Shown here piece after piece: positions 22,771 to 31,600 of a DNA stretch of 64,000 nucleotides (the first letter of the stretch is position 1; each line of letters starts with the position of its first letter). Origin of the DNA: Pedococcus aerophilus (GTDB lineage Bacteria > Actinomycetota > Actinomycetes > Actinomycetales > Dermatophilaceae). The DNA is taken from assembly GCF_039532215.1 (NCBI RefSeq), contig NZ_BAAARN010000003.1:124001-188000 (forward strand), read 5' to 3'. A program made the translations under genes and the position numbers. The notes under the pieces are model-generated. The model was given only the letters and a program-made list of their open reading frames with translations, did not search any database and was not told where the DNA came from.

Positions 22771-23820
22771 CTACGCGTCTCGCAGGGGGTCGCTCGCGAA
22801 GTGCGCCAGACCATCCTTCGGATCGACCTGGGCCGTGAAACCCAGCTCTGCTGCGGCCAGGACCGGGGAAGCCACGATGTGGCGAACGTCGCCGAGCCGG
22901 TACTCCCCCGACACGACCGGAGCCAGGGCACCCTGCTGACCGGCGGTCACCATACGGGCCACGTCGAGGATGGTCACGGGACGACCGGAGCACACGTTGT
23001 AGGCCTCGTGGCCACCCGGGTCCCGGCTGCGGACTGCCTCCACCGCGGCGACGTTGGCACGGGCAACGTCGGCGACGTGGACGAAGTCACGCACCTGTCC
23101 GCCGTCCTCGAAGACGATCGGAGCACGGCCAGCTTCCATCGCGGAGCGGAAGATGGCTGCCACGCCCGAGTAGGGGGTGTCCTTGGGCATTCCCGGTCCG
23201 TAGACGTTGTGGTAGCGAAGCGAGATGGCGCAGCCGGGAGCCTGCCTGGCCCACGCGCTCGCGTAGTGCTCCTGGGCGACCTTGCTCGCGGCATAGCTGC
23301 TGCGCGGGTCGAGGGCAGCGTCTTCTGTAACCGTCTCCCAGTCGAGGACGGTGCGGCAGCGAGGGCAGGTGTTGGTGAACCGACCTGCGTCGAGGTCCTT
23401 CACGCGCCTGGGTGCTGGCGCCTGGGCTCCGTGGACCGGGCACCGGTAGAGCCCTTCCCCGTAGACCACCATCGACGACGCCTGCACGAACCGTGACACC
23501 CCCGCTCTGCTCATCGCGGCGAGGAGGGCGGCTGTGCCGAGGTCGTTGTTCGCGGCGTACAGGGGCAGGTCCGCCACAGTCACGCCGGCGCCCACCATCG
23601 CGGCCAGGTGGCACACGACGTCCACTCCCTCGAGGAGCTCCACCCAGTCGCCCGCATGCCGCACGTCCAACAGGTGCACGCTGTCGGGTGGGGTGTCCCT
23701 GCGCGAGTGCGCCTGAGGCACCAGCGCGTCCACCTCGACGACGTCGTGACCTGACGCCCGTAGAGCGGTGCCTGTGGCGGTGCCGATGAAGCCGGCGGAG
23801 CCGGTCAGCAGCACCCGCAT
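22771..23820 (-). CDS. NAD-dependent sugar epimerase with CxxH/CxxC insert (dTDP-rhamnose 4-epimerase-like)
   Basis: 349 aa extended SDR: Rossmann motif GSAGFIG at residues 7-13, active-site SYAASK (Tyr and Lys), and VYGPGMPKDTPYSGVAAIF. Between the fourth strand and the active site it carries an insert with YRCPVHGAQAPAPRR and NTCPRCRTV, a CxxH...CxxC zinc-ribbon pattern that I associate with dTDP-L-rhamnose 4-epimerase-type proteins. The substrate is therefore probably an activated deoxysugar for surface glycan; not proven. Its start is 11 bases after the stop of the membrane protein upstream, so they share a transcript. Confidence 0.85.
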   Translation of the reverse strand: MRVLLTGSAGFIGTATGTALRASGHDVVEVDALVPQAHSRRDTPPDSVHLLDVRHAGDWVELLEGVDVVCHLAAMVGAGVTVADLPLYAANNDLGTAALLAAMSRAGVSRFVQASSMVVYGEGLYRCPVHGAQAPAPRRVKDLDAGRFTNTCPRCRTVLDWETVTEDAALDPRSSYAASKVAQEHYASAWARQAPGCAISLRYHNVYGPGMPKDTPYSGVAAIFRSAMEAGRAPIVFEDGGQVRDFVHVADVARANVAAVEAVRSRDPGGHEAYNVCSGRPVTILDVARMVTAGQQGALAPVVSGEYRLGDVRHIVASPVLAAAELGFTAQVDPKDGLAHFASDPLRDA

Positions 23821-23831
23821 CGGACCGGAGG

Positions 23832-25247
23832 TCACCACGGCGTGACCACCAGCGTCTGGACCAGCAGCCCCAGCACGGCCTGCCCGACCAGTGCGGGGCG
23901 GCGCCACCGGACAGGGACGAGTGCCGTGGTCAGGAGCAGCCATGGCACGAAGGGGAGCCAGATGCGTTCCACCTCGGCCTTGCTCATCAGCGACACGTCG
24001 GCGACCGCCACCGCCACCACAGCGGCGGTTGCCAGCGCCAGGACCGGATCCTCCCGGGGGCGTGCGACCACATTCTTCATCTGCCGACCCGATGCGGCGA
24101 GAGCCGCGAACAAGATCGGTCCGGCGGACACGGCCACCAGCGCCACGTTCGCCCAGAGCCAGTACCACGCGGGTCGAGCCGAGGCGAGACCGTTCCAGTA
24201 CCGCTGATGCAGGACCGGGTAGGCCTCCCAGTAGCTGAACCCCGCGACCACGAACCCGGCCACGACAACCGCCAGCCCTGCCGTGACCACGGCCAAGAGG
24301 GGAGCTAGGTCCCGGTGCCAGCCACGTGTCGAGACCAGCGCTGCAAGGACGACCACGGCAATGAGGTTCAGGCCGTACGACATCATGGCGCATCCCCCGA
24401 GACCGACTCCTGCGCCGGCTGCCCACACCAGTGCTCTCGCCCTGGTGTGTGCGGTCCCGGCCATGGCGGCGAGGGCCACCGTCCACGCTGCGGCCGCGGC
24501 GAACACGGCGTCGGCGGACACGGCCTGCCACACCGCGAACGGTCCCAGCACCAGGAACGGCAGCACGACTCTGACGCGGTCCTCCTGGCCGAGGGCCCGG
24601 CAAGTCACGGCGACCGCGGCGGGGGCCGTTGCAGCGACAGCAACCACCACCAGCCCGGCAGCCAGACCCGACCCCAGCCCGAGCCGGGTCAGACCGACGA
24701 AGAAGAGCAGCGCGCCCGGTGGGTGTCCTGCCACGTGCACCGGCCAGTTCTCGTTCGCAGACAACGGAATTCGGCTCGTGAAGGAGCGCACCAGGGCCCC
24801 CGTGTCATCGACGGCGCGGGCGGTGGCGAGGTACTCCGTGTCGTGGTCCAGAACAGCACCGATGCCATCCACTCCGTCGACGAGCGCGAGCGACACCATC
24901 CACGCGAGTGACAGCGCCCAGACCCCCAGCAACAGTCGGCCCCAGCTCAGCCTCTTCGCGAGGATCCAGGGGTGAGGCGATGCTGCCCAGGCCAGCAGCG
25001 CCAACGCAGGGACGGTGCCCATCCCGATCCTGGGTGACCACGCCGCCAACAGCGGTGCTGCCGGTCCCGCATGGACGTCCACCCCCGGCAGGTGGGCGAC
25101 GAGGGCAGCGGCCACGAACAGGGTGACCGCCACGGCGCACCCGCCCGCGAGCGTCCGCCCGGTCGCGGGGACCGTGTGCCCGAGCGGGTCGCAACCCTCC
25201 GGCGAACGTGACTGCTCGGGGTGGCTGTGGGGGCGTGCCGCAGACAT
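23832..25247 (-). CDS. polytopic membrane protein, GT-C glycosyltransferase-like
   Basis: 471 aa from the ATG at 25247 (a GTG at 25262 is in frame; neither has a clear ribosome site). About ten to eleven hydrophobic helices. After the first helices comes an extracytoplasmic loop with LDHDTEYLATARAV and NWPVHVAGHPPGALLFFVGL. An acidic pair in the first loop plus a HPPG segment fits the layout of GT-C polyprenyl-phosphate-dependent glycosyltransferases, but I cannot name the family. Gene context (epimerase downstream, GT2 divergent) supports a role in building an exported glycan. Confidence 0.6.
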   Translation of the reverse strand: MSAARPHSHPEQSRSPEGCDPLGHTVPATGRTLAGGCAVAVTLFVAAALVAHLPGVDVHAGPAAPLLAAWSPRIGMGTVPALALLAWAASPHPWILAKRLSWGRLLLGVWALSLAWMVSLALVDGVDGIGAVLDHDTEYLATARAVDDTGALVRSFTSRIPLSANENWPVHVAGHPPGALLFFVGLTRLGLGSGLAAGLVVVAVAATAPAAVAVTCRALGQEDRVRVVLPFLVLGPFAVWQAVSADAVFAAAAAWTVALAAMAGTAHTRARALVWAAGAGVGLGGCAMMSYGLNLIAVVVLAALVSTRGWHRDLAPLLAVVTAGLAVVVAGFVVAGFSYWEAYPVLHQRYWNGLASARPAWYWLWANVALVAVSAGPILFAALAASGRQMKNVVARPREDPVLALATAAVVAVAVADVSLMSKAEVERIWLPFVPWLLLTTALVPVRWRRPALVGQAVLGLLVQTLVVTPW

Positions 25248-25374
25248 CGACGGAGGGGTCACGTCGCCGACCTTCGCATCGCGAACGGCCCCGCGACAGT
25301 CAACGAGTCGCGCGGTCAGAATTCCGTAATCTTTGGCCCCACGATGCAATCCGTGCCGGTCATACCGTCGGCTC

Positions 25375-26034
25375 ATGGACCTGGACTGCGAACTGATTCT
25401 GCCGTGCCGCAACGAAGCCGGTGCACTTCCGGCGTTGCTCACGAGGGTGCCGGTGGGCATGTCGGTCGTGGTCGTCGACAACGGCTCCACCGACGGAACC
25501 GCGGACGTCGCCCGCTCACTGGGGGCACGCGTGGTCGTCGAACACCTCCTCGGGTACGGCGCTGCGGTCCAGGCAGGCGTCAACGGCGCTCGAGCCAGGT
25601 ATGTCGCCGTCATGGATGGCGACGGGTCCCTCGACCCGGCCCAGCTACCGCCACTGCTCGCAGACGTGGCCCATGGGGTGGCCACGATGGCAGTCGGACG
25701 ACGTCGACCCGTCACCCGCGCCACCATGGCGTGGCACGCCCGAGCATTCAACGTGGCGGCAGCGTGGTGGATCGGCCGGCGCACCGGTCTCCGGCTGCAC
25801 GACATCCCGTCCGTGCGGGTGACCCGCCGCGCGGATCTGCTGGCACTCGGGGTGCGCGACCTCCGGTTCGGGTACCCAGTCGAGATCTTGGTGCGCGCTC
25901 ACGAAGCGGGGTGGTCCGTCGTCGAGCACGACATGACGTACCGACCACGCGCCGAGGGCACCACGTCCAAGGTGTCCGGGTCGCTGCGCGGCTCGATCAG
26001 GGCAGCCCGCGACCTCGTGAAGGCCCTCCCGTGA
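25375..26034 (+). CDS. family 2 glycosyltransferase
   Basis: 219 aa. ATG at 25375; no ribosome site is visible upstream, so it may be leaderless. GT-A fold: ELILPCRNEAGALPALL, VVVVDNGSTDGTADVARSLG, GYGAAVQAGVNGA, and the metal-binding VAVMDGDGSLDP. The C-terminal region (RFGYPVEILVRAHEAGWSVV, KVSGSLRGS) is typical of dolichyl-phosphate-sugar synthase-like GT2 enzymes, which would charge a lipid carrier for the GT-C-like protein encoded divergently. First gene of a seven-gene overlapping operon. Confidence 0.9.
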   Translation: MDLDCELILPCRNEAGALPALLTRVPVGMSVVVVDNGSTDGTADVARSLGARVVVEHLLGYGAAVQAGVNGARARYVAVMDGDGSLDPAQLPPLLADVAHGVATMAVGRRRPVTRATMAWHARAFNVAAAWWIGRRTGLRLHDIPSVRVTRRADLLALGVRDLRFGYPVEILVRAHEAGWSVVEHDMTYRPRAEGTTSKVSGSLRGSIRAARDLVKALP

Positions 26035-26714
26035 CCACGGGGACGGTTCTCGTCATGGCCAAGGCTCCCGTCGCCGGTGAGGTCAAGACGCGATTGGGGG
26101 CGACGATCGGCGACGCCCCGTCCGCGGTGCTGGCGCACGCCGCCCTGCTCGACACCCTCGCCGTGTGCGAGGCGGTCTTCCCGCCGGGGCGCCGGGTGGT
26201 GGCGCTGGCCGGGAGCATCGACCGGTCCGTGGGACCTGCCGCACTGCGCCAGGCGCTCACCGGCTGGGACGTCATCGGACAGGAAGGCCCCACGTTGGGG
26301 CACCGGCTCGCGGCGGCGCACCGGACCGTCCACGACACCCACGGCGGCCCCGTGGTCCAGGTCGGCATGGACACACCACACCTCACTCCCGACCACCTCG
26401 GGCACGTCATCGCCACCGCAGGCACCGGTCGTCCGGTTCTCGGTCGGGCCCTCGACGGCGGCTGGTGGGTCCTGGCGACGACGTCGCCCGGCGACGTGGT
26501 CGGTCTGCACCTGGTGCCCATGTCGCGCCCGGACACCTGGACCTGCACCCGGGCCGCCATCGAGGCCGCCGTCGGCTCGGTGCTGCCCACCTGCGAGCTC
26601 GGCGACGTCGACACCGCCGCCGACGCCCAGCTCGTCGCCGCGCAGGCACCCGACACCCGGTTCGCCCGCGCCTGGTACCAGCTGGACACGACCCTCGAGA
26701 GCAGGACCCCATGA
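26031..26714 (+). CDS. DUF2064/TIGR04282 glycosyltransferase-like nucleotidyltransferase
   Basis: 227 aa, GTG start overlapping the GT2 stop (GTGA). VLVMAKAPVAGEVKTRLGAT is the diagnostic motif of the TIGR04282 arsenosugar-cluster/DUF2064 family, with PTLGHRLAAAH, VGMDTPHLTPDHLGH and GRALDGGWWVLA after it. The fold is that of a GT-A nucleotidyl or glycosyl transferase. It is frequently paired with a GT2, as here; the product is unknown. It ends in an ATGA overlap with the methyltransferase gene. Confidence 0.88.
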   Translation: MTTGTVLVMAKAPVAGEVKTRLGATIGDAPSAVLAHAALLDTLAVCEAVFPPGRRVVALAGSIDRSVGPAALRQALTGWDVIGQEGPTLGHRLAAAHRTVHDTHGGPVVQVGMDTPHLTPDHLGHVIATAGTGRPVLGRALDGGWWVLATTSPGDVVGLHLVPMSRPDTWTCTRAAIEAAVGSVLPTCELGDVDTAADAQLVAAQAPDTRFARAWYQLDTTLESRTP

Positions 26715-27481
26715 ATGCAGGCACCGACACCAGGACCAGCACCCGTGCCGGCGTCCCCCACGATCCCCGAACCGACACCGGAGGTCACGGCGCGGAGACC
26801 GGCGGCGTCGACGAGAATGCCGAACGGCGCCCCGGGCACGCCCCACCGGCTCTGGTGTTCGCCACCGCCCTGGCTGTCGGGACGCTCACCGCCGTCATCG
26901 AAGGCCACCCTGTCCACCGTGAGCTCCCGGTCCGCTCCTGGATCGGGAACGCGTCGCACAGCGACCGGTTCCTACTCGATCACTGCGACGGGTCCACCAT
27001 CGACCTCGGATGCGGTCCGGGTCGTCTGGCTGCCGAGCTTCTCAGCCGCGGTCACGATGTCCTGGGCGTCGATGCGTCCCCCACCGCGCTGGTCGAGGCG
27101 AGGCGTCGCGGCATCCGAGTCGCCTGCGGCAGTCTCTTCGACCCCGTTCCGAGAGAGGGCACGTGGGACACGGCCCTTCTCGCCGACGGCAACATCGGTA
27201 TCGGCGGCGACCCCACCGCCCTGCTCGCCCGGGCCCGTCAGCTCATCCACGACCAGGGGAGGGTCGTGGTCGACCTGGCTGAACCCGGCACCGGATTGCG
27301 CGTGCACCGGCTGCACCTTCGATGCGGCGGGCTCGCGTCCACGTCGTTCGCTTGGGCAGAGCTCGGTCCGGACGCGGCGCCGCGGGCTGCCACCGAGGCC
27401 GGGCTCGCCGTCGCTCTCGTCGCCCGCCGACGGGGACGCACCGTCGCCGTGCTCGTTCCGTCCACCGGCGCGACGTCGTGA
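26711..27481 (+). CDS. class I SAM-dependent methyltransferase
   Basis: 256 aa, ATGA overlap with the previous gene. The first ~60 residues are polar and probably disordered. Residues ~95-200 contain the SAM-binding motif TIDLGCGPGRLAAELLSRGH, the acidic post-II residue in VLGVDASPTALVEARRRG, and TALLADGNIGIGGDPTALLA at motif IV. The substrate, perhaps a sugar or lipid-linked intermediate of this operon, is not readable. It ends in a GTGA overlap with the molybdoenzyme gene. Confidence 0.87.
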   Translation: MNAGTDTRTSTRAGVPHDPRTDTGGHGAETGGVDENAERRPGHAPPALVFATALAVGTLTAVIEGHPVHRELPVRSWIGNASHSDRFLLDHCDGSTIDLGCGPGRLAAELLSRGHDVLGVDASPTALVEARRRGIRVACGSLFDPVPREGTWDTALLADGNIGIGGDPTALLARARQLIHDQGRVVVDLAEPGTGLRVHRLHLRCGGLASTSFAWAELGPDAAPRAATEAGLAVALVARRRGRTVAVLVPSTGATS

Positions 27482-28647
27482 GCAGCACCCGGGTGGCCGA
27501 CGCCCTGGGCCGCCTCGTCGACCGGGCACCGTCACCGGAGGACTTCACCAGCAGCATTCGCACCCGCCAGCTCACGGCTCGGGTGGGCGCGTGGCTCGGC
27601 GTGTGCTTTCTCGTGGCGTTCCTCACCGGTGTATGGAGCCACGTCGCGCAGCTGCCGAACCCTTGGGTGCCGTTGCCGACCAGACCCGTCTGGCTCTACC
27701 GCGTCAGCCAGGGCGTGCACGTGGCGGCCGGGACGGCAGCAGTGCCTCTGCTGCTGGTCAAGCTGTGGTCGGTGTTCCCACAGCTGTTTCGTCGACCGCC
27801 TGCCGCAGCCCGGGCCAGGCTCCTCGACGCCGCCGAACGCGTCTCCATCCTGGTGCTCGTCTCCAGCGCGTCGTTCCAGCTGGTCACCGGCCTGGCCAAC
27901 TCCGCCCAGTGGTACCCGTGGTCGTTCTCTTTCAGGTCAACCCACTTCGCGGTCGGCTGGGTGACCACCGGCTCCTTGCTCGTCCACATCGCGGTGAAGC
28001 TGCCCATCATCCGCGACGCGTGGCTCGGGCCGGAGGTGGTGCCCGAACGCGGCGCCATCTCCCGGCGCAGCGTGTTGGCAGCCACCTGGGCCGCGGCCGG
28101 AGTGGCCGTGGTGAGCAGCGCCGCCTCCGGTGTCCCGGGCATCCGACACCTTTCGGTCCTGGCAACCCGTTCCGGGACCGGGCCGGGCGGCATACCCATC
28201 AACAAGTCCGCTGCTGCAGCAGGCGTCACGGCAGCCGCGACCGACCCCACCTTCACCCTCACGATCGTGGGTCCCGGCACCCAGCGGCAGCTGACCCGGG
28301 CAGATCTGGAGGCCATGCCCCAGACCACCGCAACGCTGCCCATCGCCTGCGTCGAGGGCTGGAGCGCCACCGGGACGTGGAGCGGTGTCCGCATCAGCGA
28401 GCTCGTGGCCCTGGTGAACGCCCCCACGGGTTCAGCGGTCCTCGTCGAGTCCCTCCAGCGCGGTGGCGCATCCAGTCGGAGCCGGCTCCCCGGCAACGTC
28501 GCCGCCGACCCGCAAGCCATCCTTGCCCTCACCCTGGCCGGCCGACGCCTATCCCTCGACCACGGCTACCCGTGCCGCATCATCGCTCCGAACCGCCCCG
28601 GCGCCCTGCAGACCAAGTGGGTCAACCGGCTCGAGGTCCAGCCGTGA
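27478..28647 (+). CDS. membrane cytochrome b-like and molybdopterin (YedY/SUOX-type) oxidoreductase fusion
   Basis: 389 aa. Residues ~30-190 hold four membrane helices with His residues (GVHVAAGTAAVPLLLVKLW, THFAVGWVTTGSLLVHIAVK), like a b561-type heme anchor. A fifth helix follows an RRS segment (ISRRSVLAATWAAAGVAVV). The C-terminal ~150 residues are an oxidoreductase molybdopterin domain with the Mo-ligand Cys in LPIACVEGWSATGTWSGVRI and DHGYPCRIIAPNRPG near the end. It should reduce or oxidise a substrate outside the membrane using heme-coupled electrons. Cotranslated with its neighbours. Confidence 0.85.
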   Translation: MSSTRVADALGRLVDRAPSPEDFTSSIRTRQLTARVGAWLGVCFLVAFLTGVWSHVAQLPNPWVPLPTRPVWLYRVSQGVHVAAGTAAVPLLLVKLWSVFPQLFRRPPAAARARLLDAAERVSILVLVSSASFQLVTGLANSAQWYPWSFSFRSTHFAVGWVTTGSLLVHIAVKLPIIRDAWLGPEVVPERGAISRRSVLAATWAAAGVAVVSSAASGVPGIRHLSVLATRSGTGPGGIPINKSAAAAGVTAAATDPTFTLTIVGPGTQRQLTRADLEAMPQTTATLPIACVEGWSATGTWSGVRISELVALVNAPTGSAVLVESLQRGGASSRSRLPGNVAADPQAILALTLAGRRLSLDHGYPCRIIAPNRPGALQTKWVNRLEVQP

Positions 28648-29069
28648 CCGGCGACCTGCGCACCACCCGGACGATCCTTGCGGCGGTCGGAGTCCTGGTC
28701 GGCCTGTACGGCGCGGTCCGGTTCCTGGCGCTGGGGTGGGAGAACCTCGTCGCCACCCTGCCGTGGCTGGCCGGGGTGGTGATCGTCCACGACGGACTCA
28801 TCGCGCCCCTGGTCGTGGTCGTCGGGGTAGGGGCGGCACGCATGCTGCCGACCTGGATGTGTCGCGCAGCCCTGCTGGTCACGGTTTCTTTGGGGTCGGT
28901 GACGCTGCTGGCCGTGCCGGTGCTGGGGCGGTTCGGTGCCAAGGCGGACAACGCCACGCTGCTGGATCGCCCGTATGCCGCGGGGTGGGTCGTGGTCGCC
29001 GCCGTAGTCTTGGGGGCAGCGGCCGTGATCGCGGTCCGCGACAGGCGCAAGGGAGCATCTGGTGGCTGA
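28644..29069 (+). CDS. four-helix membrane protein, unknown function
   Basis: 141 aa, GTG start in a GTGA overlap with the molybdoenzyme. Four hydrophobic stretches (TILAAVGVLVGLYGAVRFLA, LPWLAGVVIVHDGLIAPLVV, AALLVTVSLGSVTLLAVPVL, AAGWVVVAAVVLGAAAVIAV) with short loops and a basic C-terminus. No family recognised. It overlaps the response regulator start by 8 bases. Its fixed position between oxidoreductase and two-component system suggests a helper of the molybdoenzyme, such as an electron-transfer or assembly partner (inference). Confidence 0.75.
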   Translation: MTGDLRTTRTILAAVGVLVGLYGAVRFLALGWENLVATLPWLAGVVIVHDGLIAPLVVVVGVGAARMLPTWMCRAALLVTVSLGSVTLLAVPVLGRFGAKADNATLLDRPYAAGWVVVAAVVLGAAAVIAVRDRRKGASGG

Positions 29070-29739
29070 GGTCCTCGTCGTCGACGACGACCTCACCGTC
29101 CGCGAGGTCGTCGTGTCCTACCTTCGCGCCGGTGGCCACGAGGTGCAGGAGGCAGGCGACGGCGAGGCAGCGTTGCGGGCGATGCGCGGTCGCGGTGCTG
29201 ACCTGGTCGTCCTCGACCTGATGCTTCCCGGGGTCGATGGGCTCGAGGTCTGCCGGAGGCTGCGCGAGACCAGCGATGTACCCATCATCATGCTCACCGC
29301 CCTCGGTGCCGAGACGGACCGCCTCGTGGGGCTGCGCCTGGGGGCTGACGACTACGTGACCAAACCGTTCAGTCCTCGCGAGCTCGCCCTGCGTGTCGAG
29401 TCCGTGCTGCGACGAGTCGGGCAGCTCCACCCCAAGGGCGCCACCGTGACCGACGGCGATCTCGTCATCGAACCCACCGCGCACTCGGCCACTCTCGCCG
29501 GCACCGTCCTTCCCCTGACGGTGCGCGAGTTCGACCTGCTGCACTTCCTGGTCGCCAACCCTCTCCAGGTCTGGTCCCGCGACGCGTTGCTGCGGGAGGT
29601 GTGGGGGTGGTCCTTCGGCGACCAGTCGACCGTCACCGTCCACGTACGGCGCCTGCGGGAGAAGGTCGAGACCGATCCGCGCCGACCGGCCCGGCTGCTG
29701 ACCGTGTGGGGAGTCGGGTACCGGTGGGAGCCGCAGTGA
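29062..29739 (+). CDS. OmpR/PhoB-type response regulator
   Basis: 225 aa, GTG start. Receiver domain: acidic cluster VVDDD, phospho-acceptor Asp in LVVLDLMLPGVDGLE, Thr in IIMLTALGA and Lys in DYVTKPFSPRELALRV. The winged-helix DNA-binding domain ends STVTVHVRRLREKVETDPRR and WGVGYRWEP. It overlaps the following kinase gene by 4 bases, forming a two-component system cotranslated with the glycosyl/methyl/molybdoenzyme genes upstream, which it probably regulates. Confidence 0.92.
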   Translation: MAEVLVVDDDLTVREVVVSYLRAGGHEVQEAGDGEAALRAMRGRGADLVVLDLMLPGVDGLEVCRRLRETSDVPIIMLTALGAETDRLVGLRLGADDYVTKPFSPRELALRVESVLRRVGQLHPKGATVTDGDLVIEPTAHSATLAGTVLPLTVREFDLLHFLVANPLQVWSRDALLREVWGWSFGDQSTVTVHVRRLREKVETDPRRPARLLTVWGVGYRWEPQ

Positions 29740-30857
29740 CCAAGGACCAGGTCACCGTCGTCCTCATCGCCTCCGCGTGGTCCCTGGGTGTCGGTGTCAT
29801 CGGGGCACTCATCGGTTGGCGCATCAGGCGTGCCCCCATCCGCTGGTCCGCCGGGCTCATTGCCGCCGTCGCCGTCGCCGGCGTCGTTGCCGGCGTCATC
29901 GGTACTGCCCGGGCCATGTTCCTGTCCGCTCACGACCTGGGCGTCGTCGTCCTCGTCTGCGCCGTGTCCGGCGTGGTGTCGTCGCTCTTCGCCCTGCTGC
30001 TCGCTCGAGCCCTGACCAGGTCCGCTCGACGCCTGCGGGGTATGGCTGCCGCTGTCGGTGCGGGCCAGGAAGTCCGCTCACCGGGCAACGACCCTGCCGA
30101 GATCCGCGCTGTGGCCGACGAGCTCGCGCGCAGCAGCGAGAGGCTCCTCGACGCCCAGGCCCGGGAACGCCAGCTCGAGCAGTCTCGCCGAGAGCTCGTC
30201 GCCTGGGTGTCCCACGACCTGCGCACCCCGTTGGCCGGGCTGCGAGCCATGGCCGAGGCTCTCGATGACGGCATCGCGACCGACCCGCAGCGCTACCACC
30301 GGCAGATGCTGCGGGAGACCAACCGGATGTCGTCGATGGTCGACGACCTCTTCGAGCTGTCACGCATCCACGCGGGTGCACTGAACCTGACCATGCAGCC
30401 CCTGTCCCTCCGCGACGTGGTCAGCGAGTCCATCGCCGGCGCCACTCCGGTCGCCAGGACGCGAGGTGTCGAACTCGGTGGTCGGGTCCACTCCCAGGTC
30501 GAGGTCCGTGCTGATGCAGCGGCCCTGTCCCGCATCGTGGGGAACCTGGTGATGAACGCGGTCCGGCACACACCGGCCGACGGTGTCGTCCTCGTCGAGG
30601 GGCGAACCGCCGGGGGCACGATCGAGCTGAGCGTGACCGACGGCTGTGGCGGCATGGATCCGGATGAGTTCGAGTCGGTGTTCGAGGTCGGCTGGCGCGG
30701 GAACCACGCCCGGACGCCCGGACCGGACACCGGGGCGGGGCTCGGCCTGGCCATCGTTCGAGGACTCGTCGAAGCGCACCACGGCACTGTTGCCGTCAGC
30801 AACCACGGTGACGGCTGCCGGTTCATCGTCCAGCTGCCCCGGCCGACGGTCGCCTGA
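29736..30857 (+). CDS. sensor histidine kinase (HAMP-HisKA-HATPase)
   Basis: 373 aa, GTG start. Two or three N-terminal helices with a very short external part (so it may sense within the membrane), a HAMP-like linker (ALTRSARRLRGMAAAVGAGQ), HisKA with VAWVSHDLRTPLAGLRAMAE, and HATPase_c with GNLVMNAVRHTPADG, TDGCGGMDP and GAGLGLAIVRGLVEAHHG. Cognate to the upstream regulator. Last gene of the seven-gene operon; its stop lies 8 bases from the convergent ECF sigma gene. Confidence 0.92.
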   Translation: MTKDQVTVVLIASAWSLGVGVIGALIGWRIRRAPIRWSAGLIAAVAVAGVVAGVIGTARAMFLSAHDLGVVVLVCAVSGVVSSLFALLLARALTRSARRLRGMAAAVGAGQEVRSPGNDPAEIRAVADELARSSERLLDAQARERQLEQSRRELVAWVSHDLRTPLAGLRAMAEALDDGIATDPQRYHRQMLRETNRMSSMVDDLFELSRIHAGALNLTMQPLSLRDVVSESIAGATPVARTRGVELGGRVHSQVEVRADAAALSRIVGNLVMNAVRHTPADGVVLVEGRTAGGTIELSVTDGCGGMDPDEFESVFEVGWRGNHARTPGPDTGAGLGLAIVRGLVEAHHGTVAVSNHGDGCRFIVQLPRPTVA

Positions 30858-30865
30858 CCCGCGGG

Positions 30866-31513
30866 CTATGTGCCTACCCGCTCCAGGGTCGTCGACATGA
30901 TCCGCATGCCATCGCGAATTCGCGCCTTGGCCGTGCCCAGCGGGACACCGAGGCGCTCGGCGACCTTGTGGTGGGAGTGGCCCTCGAAGAAGGCCAGGGT
31001 CAGGGCTGACCGCTGCTTGTCGCTGAGTGCCTGCAACGCCTCACGAACCAGCAGGGCGTCGGCCGTGGCATGCACCAGATCCGCTGTCGAGTCGCAGGCG
31101 TCGTCACACTGTCGTCGCCCCCAGGCCGCCTCGCGCCTCGAACGGGCCTCCGTGCTTCTCACTGCGTCGATCGCACGCCCGTTCACGATGGCCGACATCC
31201 ACGGCAGCGCTCTGCCACGACTGGCATCGAAGCGACCGCAGTTGGCCCAGATGTAGAGATACGACTCCTGGACGACGTCCTCGGCAAGAGCTCGATCACG
31301 GACCGTGTGAAGGGCCAGGCCCAGGAACCGCGATGCAGTGAGGAGGTGGAGCTCGGAGAATGCGTCACGGTCGCCCGTCGCGCTCACCGTCAGCAACTGC
31401 GCCAGCCAGGCGTCGGGGTCCGGAGTTGGCCCGCCCTCGCGAAGGGCGGTTTCCGAGATGCAGCCTGGTTGGTGCGGGAGCCGACTCGGGATCGACTTCG
31501 ACGTCGCGTTCAT
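30866..31513 (-). CDS. ECF RNA polymerase sigma factor, SigK-like
   Basis: 215 aa from the ATG at 31513 (longer in-frame 5' sequence exists; the ribosome site is weak). Region 2: AFSELHLLTASRFLGLALHT, DRALAEDVVQESYLYIWANC. Region 4: LSDKQRSALTLAFFEGHSHH and LGVPLGTAKARIRDGMR. It belongs to the SigK-like ECF group, whose members are normally held by an RskA-type membrane anti-sigma, but none is encoded next to it here. A GGAAC-N17-GTT motif 90-110 bases upstream suggests self-activation. Confidence 0.88.
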   Translation of the reverse strand: MNATSKSIPSRLPHQPGCISETALREGGPTPDPDAWLAQLLTVSATGDRDAFSELHLLTASRFLGLALHTVRDRALAEDVVQESYLYIWANCGRFDASRGRALPWMSAIVNGRAIDAVRSTEARSRREAAWGRRQCDDACDSTADLVHATADALLVREALQALSDKQRSALTLAFFEGHSHHKVAERLGVPLGTAKARIRDGMRIMSTTLERVGT

Positions 31514-31600
31514 GGCCAAGGTCGCTCGTGTCCTCGGGCCCCCCGATGGTCGCCGACTGGGTCGAGGAGACCACGCACGGGAGGACCCGGCAACAGGACC

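Noticed and set aside
22821-24603. Very long minus-strand frame joining epimerase and membrane-protein region
   Set aside because: The epimerase begins at the ATG at 23820; sequence upstream in that frame is antisense-like Arg/Gly-rich and lies over the membrane protein gene in another frame.
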